Positions 30,245-40,607 of a DNA stretch of 64,000 nt are shown one piece after another. The translations under genes and the position numbers were made by a program. The stretch is from the NCBI GenBank assembly GCA_009602735.1, contig WELA01004268.1, forward strand, positions 1,108,213-1,172,212, in the 5' to 3' direction. The notes under the pieces are model-generated. The model did no database searches. It saw nothing but the letters and a program-made list of their open reading frames with translations, and was not told the origin of the DNA. Positions within the stretch are counted from its first letter, which is position 1; each line of letters begins with the position of its first letter. Origin of the DNA: Mesotaenium endlicherianum. Taxonomy: Eukaryota > Streptophyta > Zygnematophyceae > Zygnematales > Mesotaeniaceae.

Positions 30245-30611
30245 GTTAGTAGGATATGGACCTTTGTCATAGGGATTGCAGGAAGTATGTTAGTATTTAG
30301 TATAGTGGCTTCGCTGCTGTTTACCTTACAGGATGATTGCTAAAAGTTGACGTAGTTGCAATGCGCTAAATATAAACGTATGATTGTGTTGTAGGGTGAG
30401 TTAAGTGATGTAGTGTTGTGCGAGGCCCTTTTTCCTTCAGCTCAAGGTGCTTTATGTGGGCCAGGCTGTCCCCTCTGTCACTATGCTGACATTTAGGATT
30501 GACGTAACTGTCCCTTTATCGCTCTCGCTCACTAACTGTTATATATTTTCCCCTCCAACTTAAATGGAGACAGGACCGCCTGTCACCTTCCCGTGTCAAC
30601 TGAAATGACAG
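30245..30611 (-). other. pol to ORF3 spacer of copy C
   Basis: This is non-coding. Near its ORF3 end, in element sense, it reads CCTACTAACTTGTGCC and then ATGTGCAGG just before the ORF3 ATG, a good match to a branch point plus 3' splice site. Confidence 0.5.
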
Positions 30612-33008
30612 TTATGAACGGGCTCCAGCGGCCCGAAGGTGGAACCGTGTCAACGCCCCTTTGGCATTGGTCAAGTGGTCCTTAAATTCCCAAGTGTCCC
30701 CAGAGGCATCGTAACCCTTCCATCGAATGAGGTATTTCATGACATATTTAGACGATCGACGGACCGAGCGAGCGTCTAAAATCTCATCGACCTCATATTC
30801 CTCAGGGTCGCCGTCCCGGACAGCGGGGACCGGTCCCGGTTGGACAGGTAACCGACCTGTGAACAGTGTATCACCTTTGATGTATGGTTCCAGGAAGGAG
30901 ACATTAAAGACTGGGTGACCCTTGTATTCGGCTGACAAGTTGAGTTTGTATGCATTTGGACCGATACGACGCACCACCGAATAGGGACCGACCCAGACAG
31001 GTCCAAGCTTTTTCTTGAGCACACCAGGGAGGTACAGGTGCTGAGAATGCAGTTTGACTAAATCCCCCTTGGAAAATGTCAGTTCCCGACGGTGTTGATT
31101 AGCGTACTTTTGTTGGTTTTCTTGGGCTCTGTGCAGGTTCTGCTGGACTTCTGACAGGGTGTCAGCAAACTCCTGAGTTAACTGGAGGGAGACCGGGTTG
31201 TCAATCTCTTCAGGGCAAGTTAAAGACTCCCCCAGTACATCTAAAGGAGACTTAGGAACTCTACCCAGGCTGAGTTCAAAAGGAGTCTTGCCCGTTGACG
31301 CGTGCACCGCACTGTTGACCGCAAACTGAATTTGAGGCAACAGGTCATCCCAATTATCTTGTTTTTGGTTAATATATGCTCTCAGCACCTCCTGCAGAAC
31401 TCGGTTAGTTCTTTCAGTCTGCCCATCAGTCTGAGGGTGGTTTGCTGTGCTAAGCAGCTGTTTGACTCCCATTAACCCCATTAAAGCTCTCCAGAACTTA
31501 GAGGTGAATTTTGAGTCTCTGTCTGAGATGATATTAGAAGGTAGCCCATGTTGGCATACTACATGGTTGTAAAACTGTCTCGCTGTTTCGAGTGCAGTCA
31601 CTTTGACAGTTGTGGGGATAAAAATGACCATTTTTGTCAGTTTATCCACGACTACCAGTATTGAATCATGCCCGTTGGCAGTTCTTGGTAGTGTGACCAC
31701 CCAGTCCATGGATATAGTTTCCCAGCGTCTAGCTGGGATGGGCAGTGGTTGCAAGAGACCTCCGGGTGGTGTGTGCCAAGACTTATTTCTCTGGCACTGG
31801 TCACAGGACTTGACATATTTCAAGGCCTCCCGGGGTAACCCCTCCCAATGATAATGTTTTGCCAGTTTGCCAACAGTTTTCACCTGCCCCAAATGTCCAT
31901 CCAGGAGACTGTCATGAGCTTGACTCAGTAAGAGAGACCTTATTTCCAAGTTATTAGAAACCACCAGCTTCAGCCTGCCTGAAGTGGTTTCAGTCACCCA
32001 GACCCCTCCCTTAAGCTTATACCCGAGTGCAGTAGCACGACACACACCAGTAGTGGGGCTGGGCTCAAATGTTGGGTCAGAAAGGTAGGCTTTATTAAGT
32101 TGTTCTAGGAAGGACTTTTTCACCTTTAGTGAAGTGAGTGCACACAGGACTTTATCTACAGCATGCTGACTAAAGTTCCTTTCTTGCAAGTCAGGTCTTC
32201 TAGAGAGTGCATCAGCAGGATTCAACTTCCCTGGTTTGTAGTCGATCTGGACTTGGAACTGCTCTAGCATCTGGCTCCAGCGGTTCTCCCTCCGCGACAG
32301 CTTGGACTTCTTCTGAAAGTGAGTCAGAGCTAGATGATCTGTAATCACCTTAAAAGCTTTACCATGTAAGTATGCTCTCCACTGTTTGAGTACATGAACG
32401 ATAGCTAGCAGCTCTTTATCATGCACTGAGTAATTAATCTCCGCTGGATTAAATTTCATAGACTCATACAACACAGGATGCCACTCCTGCCGTAACTTAC
32501 CATCCTTTGTGGTTTTGCCAGCAGGATGAAACAAAATAGCACCCATGGCAAAGTCAGAGGCATCAGTAACCACCTGCACCGGTTTGCTGGGGTCATACAC
32601 GGCTAGCACTGGGGCAGAACAAAGGGCATCTTTAAGGGTCTGGAAGGCAGCCTGCTGCTCTTCCCCCCACACATACCCGATGTCTTTCTTAGTAAGGTCA
32701 GTCAGTTTACTGGCCTTTGTGGAATAATTCTCAATAAATCTCCTATAGTAGTTAGCCAACCCGAGGAAGGATCTAACTTCAGAGACAGACTGCGGTACTG
32801 GCCAGTCCCTTATGGTCTGGACTTTCTTAGGATCCACACTGATGCCCTCCTTACTGACAATGTGGCCTAAGAATTCAATACTGTCATTCAAGAAATCACA
32901 CTTGCTCATTTTAGCATATAAGTGATTCGTTCTCAGAGTGTCCAGGACTGTCTTTAAGTGTTCAGCGTGCTGAGCTTCATCTTTAGAGAAAATTAAAATA
33001 TCATCCAN
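30612..33008 (-). CDS. chromovirus pol (RT part, RNase H, integrase, chromodomain), copy C; 5' end in gap
   Basis: The frame is open from the N gap to 30612. It starts at the RT catalytic motif ([11 protein letters not shown]), then the thumb/connection ([15 protein letters not shown]), RNase H ([35 protein letters not shown]), the HHCC zinc module ([18 protein letters not shown]) and the integrase core with [17 protein letters not shown] and DGQTERTNR, all catalytic residues kept. The integrase C-terminus follows with [16 protein letters not shown], and a chromodomain ([28 protein letters not shown]) ends the protein. Chromodomains bind methylated H3K9 in studied chromoviruses. Protease and the first half of RT must lie in the 33009-33787 gap, but copy B suggests they need more than 779 bp. 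Confidence 0.93.
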   Translation of the reverse strand, partial: XDDILIFSKDEAQHAEHLKTVLDTLRTNHLYAKMSKCDFLNDSIEFLGHIVSKEGISVDPKKVQTIRDWPVPQSVSEVRSFLGLANYYRRFIENYSTKASKLTDLTKKDIGYVWGEEQQAAFQTLKDALCSAPVLAVYDPSKPVQVVTDASDFAMGAILFHPAGKTTKDGKLRQEWHPVLYESMKFNPAEINYSVHDKELLAIVHVLKQWRAYLHGKAFKVITDHLALTHFQKKSKLSRRENRWSQMLEQFQVQIDYKPGKLNPADALSRRPDLQERNFSQHAVDKVLCALTSLKVKKSFLEQLNKAYLSDPTFEPSPTTGVCRATALGYKLKGGVWVTETTSGRLKLVVSNNLEIRSLLLSQAHDSLLDGHLGQVKTVGKLAKHYHWEGLPREALKYVKSCDQCQRNKSWHTPPGGLLQPLPIPARRWETISMDWVVTLPRTANGHDSILVVVDKLTKMVIFIPTTVKVTALETARQFYNHVVCQHGLPSNIISDRDSKFTSKFWRALMGLMGVKQLLSTANHPQTDGQTERTNRVLQEVLRAYINQKQDNWDDLLPQIQFAVNSAVHASTGKTPFELSLGRVPKSPLDVLGESLTCPEEIDNPVSLQLTQEFADTLSEVQQNLHRAQENQQKYANQHRRELTFSKGDLVKLHSQHLYLPGVLKKKLGPVWVGPYSVVRRIGPNAYKLNLSAEYKGHPVFNVSFLEPYIKGDTLFTGRLPVQPGPVPAVRDGDPEEYEVDEILDARSVRRSSKYVMKYLIRWKGYDASGDTWEFKDHLTNAKGALTRFHLRAAGARS

Positions 33009-33787
33009 NNNNNNNNNNNNNNNNNNNNNNNNNNNNNNNNNNNNNNNNNNNNNNNNNNNNNNNNNNNNNNNNNNNNNNNNNNNNNNNNNNNNNNNNNNNN
33101 NNNNNNNNNNNNNNNNNNNNNNNNNNNNNNNNNNNNNNNNNNNNNNNNNNNNNNNNNNNNNNNNNNNNNNNNNNNNNNNNNNNNNNNNNNNNNNNNNNNN
33201 NNNNNNNNNNNNNNNNNNNNNNNNNNNNNNNNNNNNNNNNNNNNNNNNNNNNNNNNNNNNNNNNNNNNNNNNNNNNNNNNNNNNNNNNNNNNNNNNNNNN
33301 NNNNNNNNNNNNNNNNNNNNNNNNNNNNNNNNNNNNNNNNNNNNNNNNNNNNNNNNNNNNNNNNNNNNNNNNNNNNNNNNNNNNNNNNNNNNNNNNNNNN
33401 NNNNNNNNNNNNNNNNNNNNNNNNNNNNNNNNNNNNNNNNNNNNNNNNNNNNNNNNNNNNNNNNNNNNNNNNNNNNNNNNNNNNNNNNNNNNNNNNNNNN
33501 NNNNNNNNNNNNNNNNNNNNNNNNNNNNNNNNNNNNNNNNNNNNNNNNNNNNNNNNNNNNNNNNNNNNNNNNNNNNNNNNNNNNNNNNNNNNNNNNNNNN
33601 NNNNNNNNNNNNNNNNNNNNNNNNNNNNNNNNNNNNNNNNNNNNNNNNNNNNNNNNNNNNNNNNNNNNNNNNNNNNNNNNNNNNNNNNNNNNNNNNNNNN
33701 NNNNNNNNNNNNNNNNNNNNNNNNNNNNNNNNNNNNNNNNNNNNNNNNNNNNNNNNNNNNNNNNNNNNNNNNNNNNNNNNNNNNNNN
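33009..33787. other. assembly gap (779 N) inside pol of copy C
   Basis: This is a run of N. By comparison with copy B it should contain the gag-protease linker, the protease and the RT fingers. The expected length is about 1.2-1.3 kb, so the gap size may be only an estimate. Confidence 0.95.
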
Positions 33788-33896
33788 TTGTCAGGCATGC
33801 ATAGTGAATCCAGTTCAGCAGGACCCATAATACCTGCTACGAGGGCAGCTAGTGACGACTCACTATCTCTAGCATCCTCACAGTCAGTAGACTGGA

Positions 33897-35375
33897 TTAC
33901 TGACTGTTGCTGTCTTTTAAAGGCTGATCTTTTCTTTCGACCTTAGGCAGGTGCTTGACCGGACACTGTTCTCTGTAGTGACCTTTCTGCTGACAATGGT
34001 AGCAAATAGATTTCGCTGAGGCTGGTCTCGGCTTAGTCCTACCACCACCCCTTCCATAGCCACCTCGAGAGGGACCACCTCTACCTCTAGACTGAATAGC
34101 ATTGTACTCATACTCATATTCATCACCCTGATTATCCTCAACCTGGTCTCCTTCAACTGCATTGAAGGAACCGTGGGGCTTTTTGACAATCTTAGACACC
34201 AAAGCGTTACTCTGGCGCTTGTGATTGAACTGCTGCTGATCCCAGGCGTCAGCATCCTGGATCAAGTCAGCCAGTTTCTCATACTTTTTCTCAGCAAAAT
34301 GACCAGAGACCTCGGATTTCAAGCCATACCTGAAGTATGCTATCCTATACCGTTCTGGCAAATCAGGCTGCTTCATCATGTTCTCTTGGAACTTTTGAGC
34401 AAACTCAGCAACTGAAGTGGTCTGCTTCAGTGTCAGGGAGATCATCGCATAGATAGCTTTCTCCTGCTGGTTGATGACATCAAACTTCTCATGCAACTTC
34501 TCGACAAACTCTACCCACGTAGGGTCACCGAGTTGCCGAGCCTTACGCTCTTCCTTCCAGTAAAGCCACCAGTCTGCGGCACTGCCTTTCAGTAGCGCAC
34601 CGGTGTGCCTGACCTTCTCGTAATCTTGCAGTTCTGGGTAGTTCTCCAGCCACTGCTCAACATCCGCGAGAAACTTGATCAGGTAATATTTTCTGTTTCC
34701 CTCAGGATCATAGTCCTGGGGGGGTTTCGGCTTGGGCTTACTAGGCCCTCGGCCACCACCACTAGTGGTGTGAGACCCCAGTTGGTCTCTGTCCCGGAGT
34801 AGGGACATTATGATTCTTTTGTCCTCCTGCTGGGACTGATACATGGTCGCCATTTGCGACTATATTTGAACGAACAATGCTCCCAAGTCTACACTCTGGG
34901 GTGGTAGTCTAGCAAATGCAGCAGCAGCATTGGCATCTACTCGCTGAGTAGTGTCCTCAACAGTCCCTCTCGCTCCTGCAGCAGCAATTCCTGCCGCATT
35001 CAGCCGGTCACGTATTTGACCTAGGGGTACATTGAGTTGTACAGCAGGAGGTGGGTTCAGAACATTGGCCCTTGATGCCATGAGTTCCTCAACAGTGCGC
35101 TCGTCAGCTGGCTGTCTTTCCCTCCTTTCTGTATCTTCAGCGGCCTTTGCTACTTGTTCAGCTTCTAGCCTGGCTCTCTCCTCCTCAGCTTGCTGAGCTG
35201 CGACTGCGGCAATAGCAGCTGCCTTATTTGCAGCCTCCCTAGCTGCAGTATCTGCTACTGCTTCAGAATAGGTACGGGTTCCCGCTACATGGCTTTCCGC
35301 CTGGTTTTCGACATTCTCGTTATCCTGGTTCTCCATGTCTCGGGAGTTGCTAGTTTGAGACCTTGTCCTTACCAT
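33897..35375 (-). CDS. chromovirus Gag, copy C, with one in-frame TAG
   Basis: This is one frame from ATG 35375 to TAA 33897-33899. A single TAG at 34860-34862 divides it into 171 and 318 codons. The N-terminal part is Ala/Glu-rich and coiled-coil-like. The second part carries the retrotransposon Gag (capsid) region (KYYLIKFLADVEQWLENYPE, WWLYWKEERKARQLG, EFAQKFQENMM, YFRYGLKSEVSGHF), an Arg/Gly-rich stretch (RGRGGPSRGGYGRGGGR) and a CCHC zinc knuckle, CYHCQQKGHYREQC. The homologous place in copy B has no stop, so TAG is a mutation or, less likely, a read-through site. The start codon is directly followed by GTAAGG, a good 5' splice-site match. After the TAA a further frame (MGPAELDSLCMPD) runs into the gap. 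Confidence 0.9.
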
Positions 35376-35396
35376 ACAAAGAAGACTGTGATAACT

Positions 35397-35408
35397 GCTC
35401 CGATACCA
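35397..35408 (-). other. primer binding site of copy C (initiator tRNA-Met type)
   Basis: One base after the 5' LTR the - strand reads TGGTATCGGAGC. The usual initiator-Met site is TGGTATCAGAGC. The same motif, with one change, flanks element D (TGGTATCGAAGC, 27339-27350). Confidence 0.8.
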
Positions 35409-35409
35409 C

Positions 35410-36129
35410 TGAAATGAATCGACTTACCAAATAGGCGATTAACAATTAATAAAGATCTTTATATCAGCAAGTAATCTTTATGGTATTTTCCGTTAACTGG
35501 TTAAACGGCAAAGGACAACACACTAGCAGTGAATAATACTCGTAAGTCAAATGCGAGTAAACTAGCATCAATAATGCAAATCAGTAAACTCATACATAAG
35601 CAAGGTTAGAAGACAGTGCGTATCAATGGCTTCTCGCCTTGGATTCAGATCTCTCTCAGTAAGCTGTACAGGAGAGTTGGCCTCGTTTCCGAATGCCGAA
35701 CTCGAGAGCAATGCCTAGCATATGTACATGGAATGAGTTTACTGTTCAACGGTCAGTGCGATGGCACCGCCTACCCGGGAGTTAACCACGTTGGTAGGAC
35801 CTCGGTTAACCAAATCCACCGCCATCTCCCATCATCCCGAATAGCCATCCATCATAGGGATGTCATCTGGCCATTCATGTAGCATATCGTACTTAGGTGT
35901 AAGTCAAGGCAGTTCGCTGCTACCGAGTACGGAAGTCAGCTGGCTGTCAAAGAATGGGTCAGCAAGCTGACTTATATGGACTTCAGCCTGCTGCTTCCGG
36001 CTGAGTCATTAAACTGATAATTATGTAAAGTCCAGCAGACTGACTATTAACTAAAGTTCAGCAGGCTGAACTTAATTAACTATTATATTTAAATGAATAT
36101 TATATCCACTAATATACTGATTCATTACA
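35410..36129 (-). repeat. 5' LTR of chromovirus copy C
   Basis: 720 bp, the same length as and nearly identical to 27711-28430. It is followed by the target duplication GTGCA. Confidence 0.93.
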
Positions 36130-36134
36130 GTGCA

Positions 36135-37049
36135 AAACCATAGAATCTGTCCGCTATGTGATCCCGAAATGTCAGAGGATATAACTTTGTCAATACGACT
36201 CCAAATTGAGAAAACTTAACAGCAACGAACGCATCTTGACGAGAACTTTTCGAAACGTCCTAGTTCGCTCCATTTGGAGCACAGACAAGGAAGCCATGCC
36301 AATTTTTGTGAAAGCTGGTCATAATAACAATCCCAAAAGTGCACACATGACTTGCAAGTAGAAAATTCGACTCTAAAACCTACTGTCCAGAATGAGGGAC
36401 CAAGAGATCCCAGCCTGCTATGTACCTAGTGACCACTTGGTTGACCACGACGCAAGGTGCGCCGTTTCGTGAGAAACCCGTTAAGTTGGGACCCACGGAT
36501 CTAGGTATAACGACCATATTAATTGGTCGGTTGACTGAAGTCCTAACTGTTCAATTGACTGACGACGGCTCCGCCTACCCAGGAGTTGACCACACTGGTA
36601 GGACATCGACTTACCAATTCTCAGTCGACCTCCCGACTTTCAATATACTACGTTCACATGTGCCAGTCTATAAATAATTATCTAAATTGAATGTATCTAT
36701 CCTGAGCAAACTGAGTCCAAGTATACTAAAAATTATTTACGAGCTTACTATATATCAACCTACTAATATTATGTCCTATATTTATGTCCTATATATAAGT
36801 GGTACATAAATCTCAGCCAACTATACTATGATACAAAAGTCATCCTGCTAACCTTTTCAACAAAGTGAGCAAAGTACACTGATACAAAAGTCATCCTGCG
36901 GACCTTTTTGACAAAGTAAGTAAATTTGCATTATATCGACATACATTCATATAAATGAACTCGCACATGTGAGTATATTGACATAATACTTACTTAGGGC
37001 TGTATTTATATATACAATTTAGTAAATAAACAATGAATTGATTATTACA
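36135..37049 (-). repeat. 5' LTR of element D, second piece
   Basis: This continues the LTR that is interrupted after 27710. It matches 22832-23737 (AAACCATAGAATCTGTCCGC..., ...GATTATTACA). It is followed by the CAGGG duplication. Confidence 0.88.
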
Positions 37050-37054
37050 CAGGG

Positions 37055-37935
37055 TGCAATGTGCGGTGGCAGGACGATGTTGCCATCTAACGTGGGGTGG
37101 AAGTCATCTTCTTTAGCTCTGTCATTCTCCTGCTTTTGATGATAATGATCATCCAGCGCTAGTCCATAAGCTGCTGGAAGAAAGCAGGGTCCCCTCTCAT
37201 CAGTTGGCAGGGATACCAATGGGCTGAGAACAGCAGCTGACATATTTTCCTAGCTAGGAACTTCCAAGTCCTCTTCTCTATTTCATTATACAGGGACCGG
37301 AACCTGTTTTTCGGTCTCACATTTTTGAAGCTATCCGTTTGCATCCAATCATTTTTATCCCAGGCACTGAAATCTGCTAAGTCTCCAGAGGGGTCGGCCA
37401 ATGCTCTGGCCTCTCTGGCAGTATATCCCACCATCCCGGCATAATCCACATACAAGACAAGACCAGCATGGGTCTCAACACTTGTCCAGGGCTTCCTCTC
37501 CTTGTCTCTGAAGGATCTCCTGCTAGGTTGACCTTTTGATTTCCTGGACAAACTTAAATGCCTCCTTTAAGACATCAAAGCTCTTACCCACTACTGTGTA
37601 TCGGTAGCTCTCGTGTAGTCTTTGCTGTTCCTCTTGTGCCTTCTGTTGCCTGTCCATCTCGGCCTTCCTGTCCTCCTCAGCCTTTCTGAGGTTCTCTTCC
37701 TCTGCTTTTCTATCCTCCTCAATCGTTTTGAGCCTTTCCTCTTCAACTTTTTTGAATCTCTCCTCCTCTTGTCTCCTACGAGCCTCCCGTCATTGTCGTA
37801 GAGACTCTGCCTCGCGTCCCGGGTTCAAAGTTGCTTCATCGTCCTTCAGGTGTTGCTAACAGGCCTTCTGTGCCTCCTCTGCCTTCCTCTTCTTCTTCAT
37901 GTCGTACTTTTGTTTGGTCATCTTGCTCATATATA
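37055..37935 (-). pseudogene. ORF3 of chromovirus copy E, N-terminal part
   Basis: It begins near 37931 with ATGACC after GAGCAAG, as in copy A. A coiled coil rich in RKAEEE follows (37900-37600, one or two stops), then the conserved core (SYRYTVVGKSFDVL, HAGLVLYVDYAGMVGYTARE, SFKNVRPKNRF, HWYPCQLMRGDPAFFQQL, VLPPHIAP). It is split from its C-terminus (21740-22474) by element D. Confidence 0.85.
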
Positions 37936-38199
37936 CCACAACTCAGTTAGCGTAGTGATCGGATACTTGGACAATTGATAAAAGAGACATAGTATACAAC
38001 CAGACTATTGTTGAGTAGCAAGAACGTAGTTATGAAGCCATAATGATCCTGCTATACCTTGTGTGAAGAGGGAGATGGGGTGGTATACTTGGGCAAGAGG
38101 CAATTATGTGACCATAGGCATGTGAGCGAGTGAATCTTTGAACGCATAAGTGTGAGGAATTGATTAAGTATAGTCCCGTTTTGGACTCTCGACAAACTT

Positions 38200-38440
38200 T
38201 CACACTCCCTCCATCCGAACTTAAGATGGGCTACCTGTCACAAATTGTCACTTTCTATCACTTTCCTTTCCATTTTGATGGAGACAAGACCTCTTGTCAC
38301 CTTCCCATGTCAACTGAAATGACAGTTACGATGGGACTCGGGCTTCCCGTAGGTAAAATATTGCAACGCAGACCCTAGGCATTGGTGCAACTAACGTGAG
38401 AAAGGAGTTCAATGACATGGGACAAACTCAAGGAAGGGAG
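38200..38440 (-). pseudogene. remnant of the pol 3' end of copy E
   Basis: The sequence around CCTTCCCATGTCAACTGAAATGACAGTTA matches the pol-to-ORF3 junction of copy C (30580-30615). The next 100 bp (GGCATTGGTGCAA...) align with the chromodomain end of pol. Everything further upstream in pol is absent or unrecognisable. Confidence 0.6.
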
Positions 38441-39991
38441 GATTCTCCAAGGCTAAATATTGATAGAATAACTTAGGTACTGCGGGTAAAAATCCCCCTT
38501 AATACGGGAAAAAGTTCACAATTTATGAGCGCAAAAAGAATAGCAGGATTTGTATTGGGCACTACACAGCAACTGGGCATTTACTCACTAAGAACGAGAA
38601 TGAACTATGAAAACCTTGTAGAAGGGCTAAGTCGTAGTAGGAAGATGCTATTCTAGCACGCCAGTAGACGTTACTACGAATGAGGACGAAGCCGTGAGCG
38701 ACTAGTATTGTTATGGCGAGCCTAGATGCAAGAGCCTTACGACTAGATGTGTGCGAGTTATGTGTGTAATGCAAACTGTATGCTAACGAAGAGCAACAAA
38801 CATTGATATACAACAAATGCAAGGACAACACAAGTTGTGGAAAGCGTGATATCCCCTAAGCATGAAATTGAACATACAAAAGCTAACATCGAAATGGTGT
38901 TAGCATGAGTCCTAAGTAGCGTGCCCACGCGAATCTACGCCTAGTGCCTACCTACTGGCAAAATGGAAAAGACTTTCACGACTATACGCGCTATCGCGTT
39001 AGTCGACTAATTATGATAATAATGCAAGTGGAACGACACGAACAAAGAAGTACAATGACCGTGCGACCGTACGACGACCAACCCCACACCCCACCCCTAC
39101 TCTCCCTAACCCCTACCAATCTTGTGGACATACCCAGGGGGATTGCCCATGGTACATGAAGTCTTAGTTACTTGCGACCAAAGATCCTACTTGGTACCAG
39201 TGCTGACCCAACGAGCGGGCGGACTCGTGGGTCAACCTTCACACGTGTGAGCGGCAACACGATGTGTGAAGGGAGAGGGAGTGCTTGTGATCCGGGCGGA
39301 ACCTCACAGCTGCTCAAAAGCAGATTCTCGTGAGCAAATCAGAGGTCCAAGTATTCACCATAGCCGTGAGTGAGCTAAGCCCTCCTCACCTACCACCTTA
39401 ATCCAACTAAGCACCAGGTCTTGTAAACACCGTTCACCCTCAGACTCTACCACTGGACATCAAAGGTGCTCGACAGCGACGAGCATGACAGCTGTCGCAA
39501 CGGAGACTGTCGGCAGACGCTAGGCATTGGTGCTACTAAGATGAGAAAGGACTCCAATGACATGGGACGTGCTCAAGAAAGGGACTACTCATGTTGGTTC
39601 ACCCTCATTGTGAATCTGCTTCAGCATTCAATTTGCACGTGCAAATGACAGCGTGAGAAGCTACCAGTCACGATCAGGCCCCTCGATTCAAACAAATTGG
39701 AGGACTTTGGAAACATCTTTTGGCTAACGGTCAAGGTATTGGACAATTACAAGAACATTTGACAAAAAATTTGGAGGATGTTTTCTAGCATCTTTGCTTC
39801 GCATGTTTTTCGCATCTTTGTTTTCGAAGCATTTTATTTTTTTCATACATAGATAGCAATTTTTTGGGATTTTATGCGACATCCACTCAATATGATTCAG
39901 ATTTTATACGACATCCTTTTGTTTTTGGTCTGGTTTAATAACATCCAGAATAGCAAATATCACCGAAAAAGTTATGAAGCGAAGACTTTGG
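38441..39991. other. unassigned repeat-derived DNA
   Basis: There is no gene. A 60-70 bp stretch at 39515-39585 (CTAGGCATTGGTGCTACTAAG...) repeats 38373-38440 in direct orientation, about 1.14 kb apart. This suggests a second pol-end fragment or an insertion between two copies. The rest is not recognised. Confidence 0.5.
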
Positions 39992-40020
39992 TGTCGTGCC
40001 TAATAGCGTCGGGGCTTGGA

Positions 40021-40163
40021 CACGTGTGTGGCTTTCTAGCACGTGTGTCATCGACCTGGTCGATGTGTCGTTGGTCCTCTGCACGTGTGGGCCCTTCCTG
40101 CTTGACTGGTCGGTGCATCTCTGCACGTGGGGAATTACCCTAGTTAATAGTATTTTACACGTG
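40021..40163 (-). promoter_or_regulatory. array of five CACGTG palindromes
   Basis: CACGTG occurs at 40021, 40040, 40082, 40124 and 40158. The corresponding part of the full element has four (4850, 4869, 4911, 4943). The sequence between the sites has diverged much more than the sites themselves. Confidence 0.55.
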
Positions 40164-40528
40164 TATCGGTGGCAGGCTGACCAGTTTCTGGCCTTCCTGC
40201 ACTTGCACCACTCAGTGAGAGGAACTCATACTTAGTGTTTTCCACACCAGGCTGCTCCCACTCTACTCACCATCCAACACTTAGCAAATTTGCAAAAAGT
40301 TTTTCAACTCCTATTTTTCCTCACAAGGACAGAAGCGTCGTACTTCTAGGCTTCGCCCAGGTTGAGAGTTGCACAAGTGAACAAATTCTAGTTTGCAAAA
40401 ATCACGTCTAAACAGATCAGCACAACAATACCAAGTTTCTGATAAAATTGTCCATCAGGACTTTCGCTTAACTTTCACCAGGTCACAGCTTACAAAACAT
40501 GAAACTATAGCTTCTATGCCGGCTTGGC

Positions 40529-40607
40529 TTGAGCTCTTCGCTCAACACCTCGTCTTAATAGTATCCACTACTGGCTGGGCTTTCTCGAGTCTCAGCTCTT
40601 CGCTGAG
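40529..40607 (-). promoter_or_regulatory. pair of GAAGA-loop hairpins in the leader of the deleted element
   Basis: TTGAGC-TCTTC-GCTCAA (40529-40545) and CTCAGC-TCTTC-GCTGAG (40591-40607) each form a 6-bp stem, with loop GAAGA on the element strand. Both have counterparts at 14254-14270 and 14311-14327, where paired bases differ but pairing is kept. Confidence 0.55.

Larger units (their letters stand above)
27711..36129 (-). mobile_element. Ty3/Gypsy chromovirus copy C, near full length
   Basis: The 8419-bp element lies on the - strand with two 720-bp LTRs that look nearly identical (27711-28430 and 35410-36129). It has the 5-bp target duplication GTGCA (27706-27710, 36130-36134), a primer binding site, gag, a pol interrupted by 779 N, ORF3, hairpin and polypurine tract. 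It inserted into an LTR of element D. The near identity of the LTRs makes it the youngest element here. Only one in-frame stop is visible in gag, and pol is open on the readable side of the gap. Confidence 0.93.
22475..37049 (-). mobile_element. non-autonomous LTR element D (LARD-like), itself interrupted by copy C
   Basis: The 3' LTR is 22475-23737, the internal region 23738-27351, and the 5' LTR is 27352-27710 joined to 36135-37049. It is flanked by the 5-bp duplication CAGGG (22470-22474 and 37050-37054) inside ORF3 of copy E. The LTR ends (TGTAATGAATC...TTCATTTCA), the primer binding site, the pre-LTR hairpin and an LTR core block are shared with the chromoviruses, but no Gag or Pol is present. 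Mobilisation by chromovirus proteins in trans is inferred. Confidence 0.85.
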
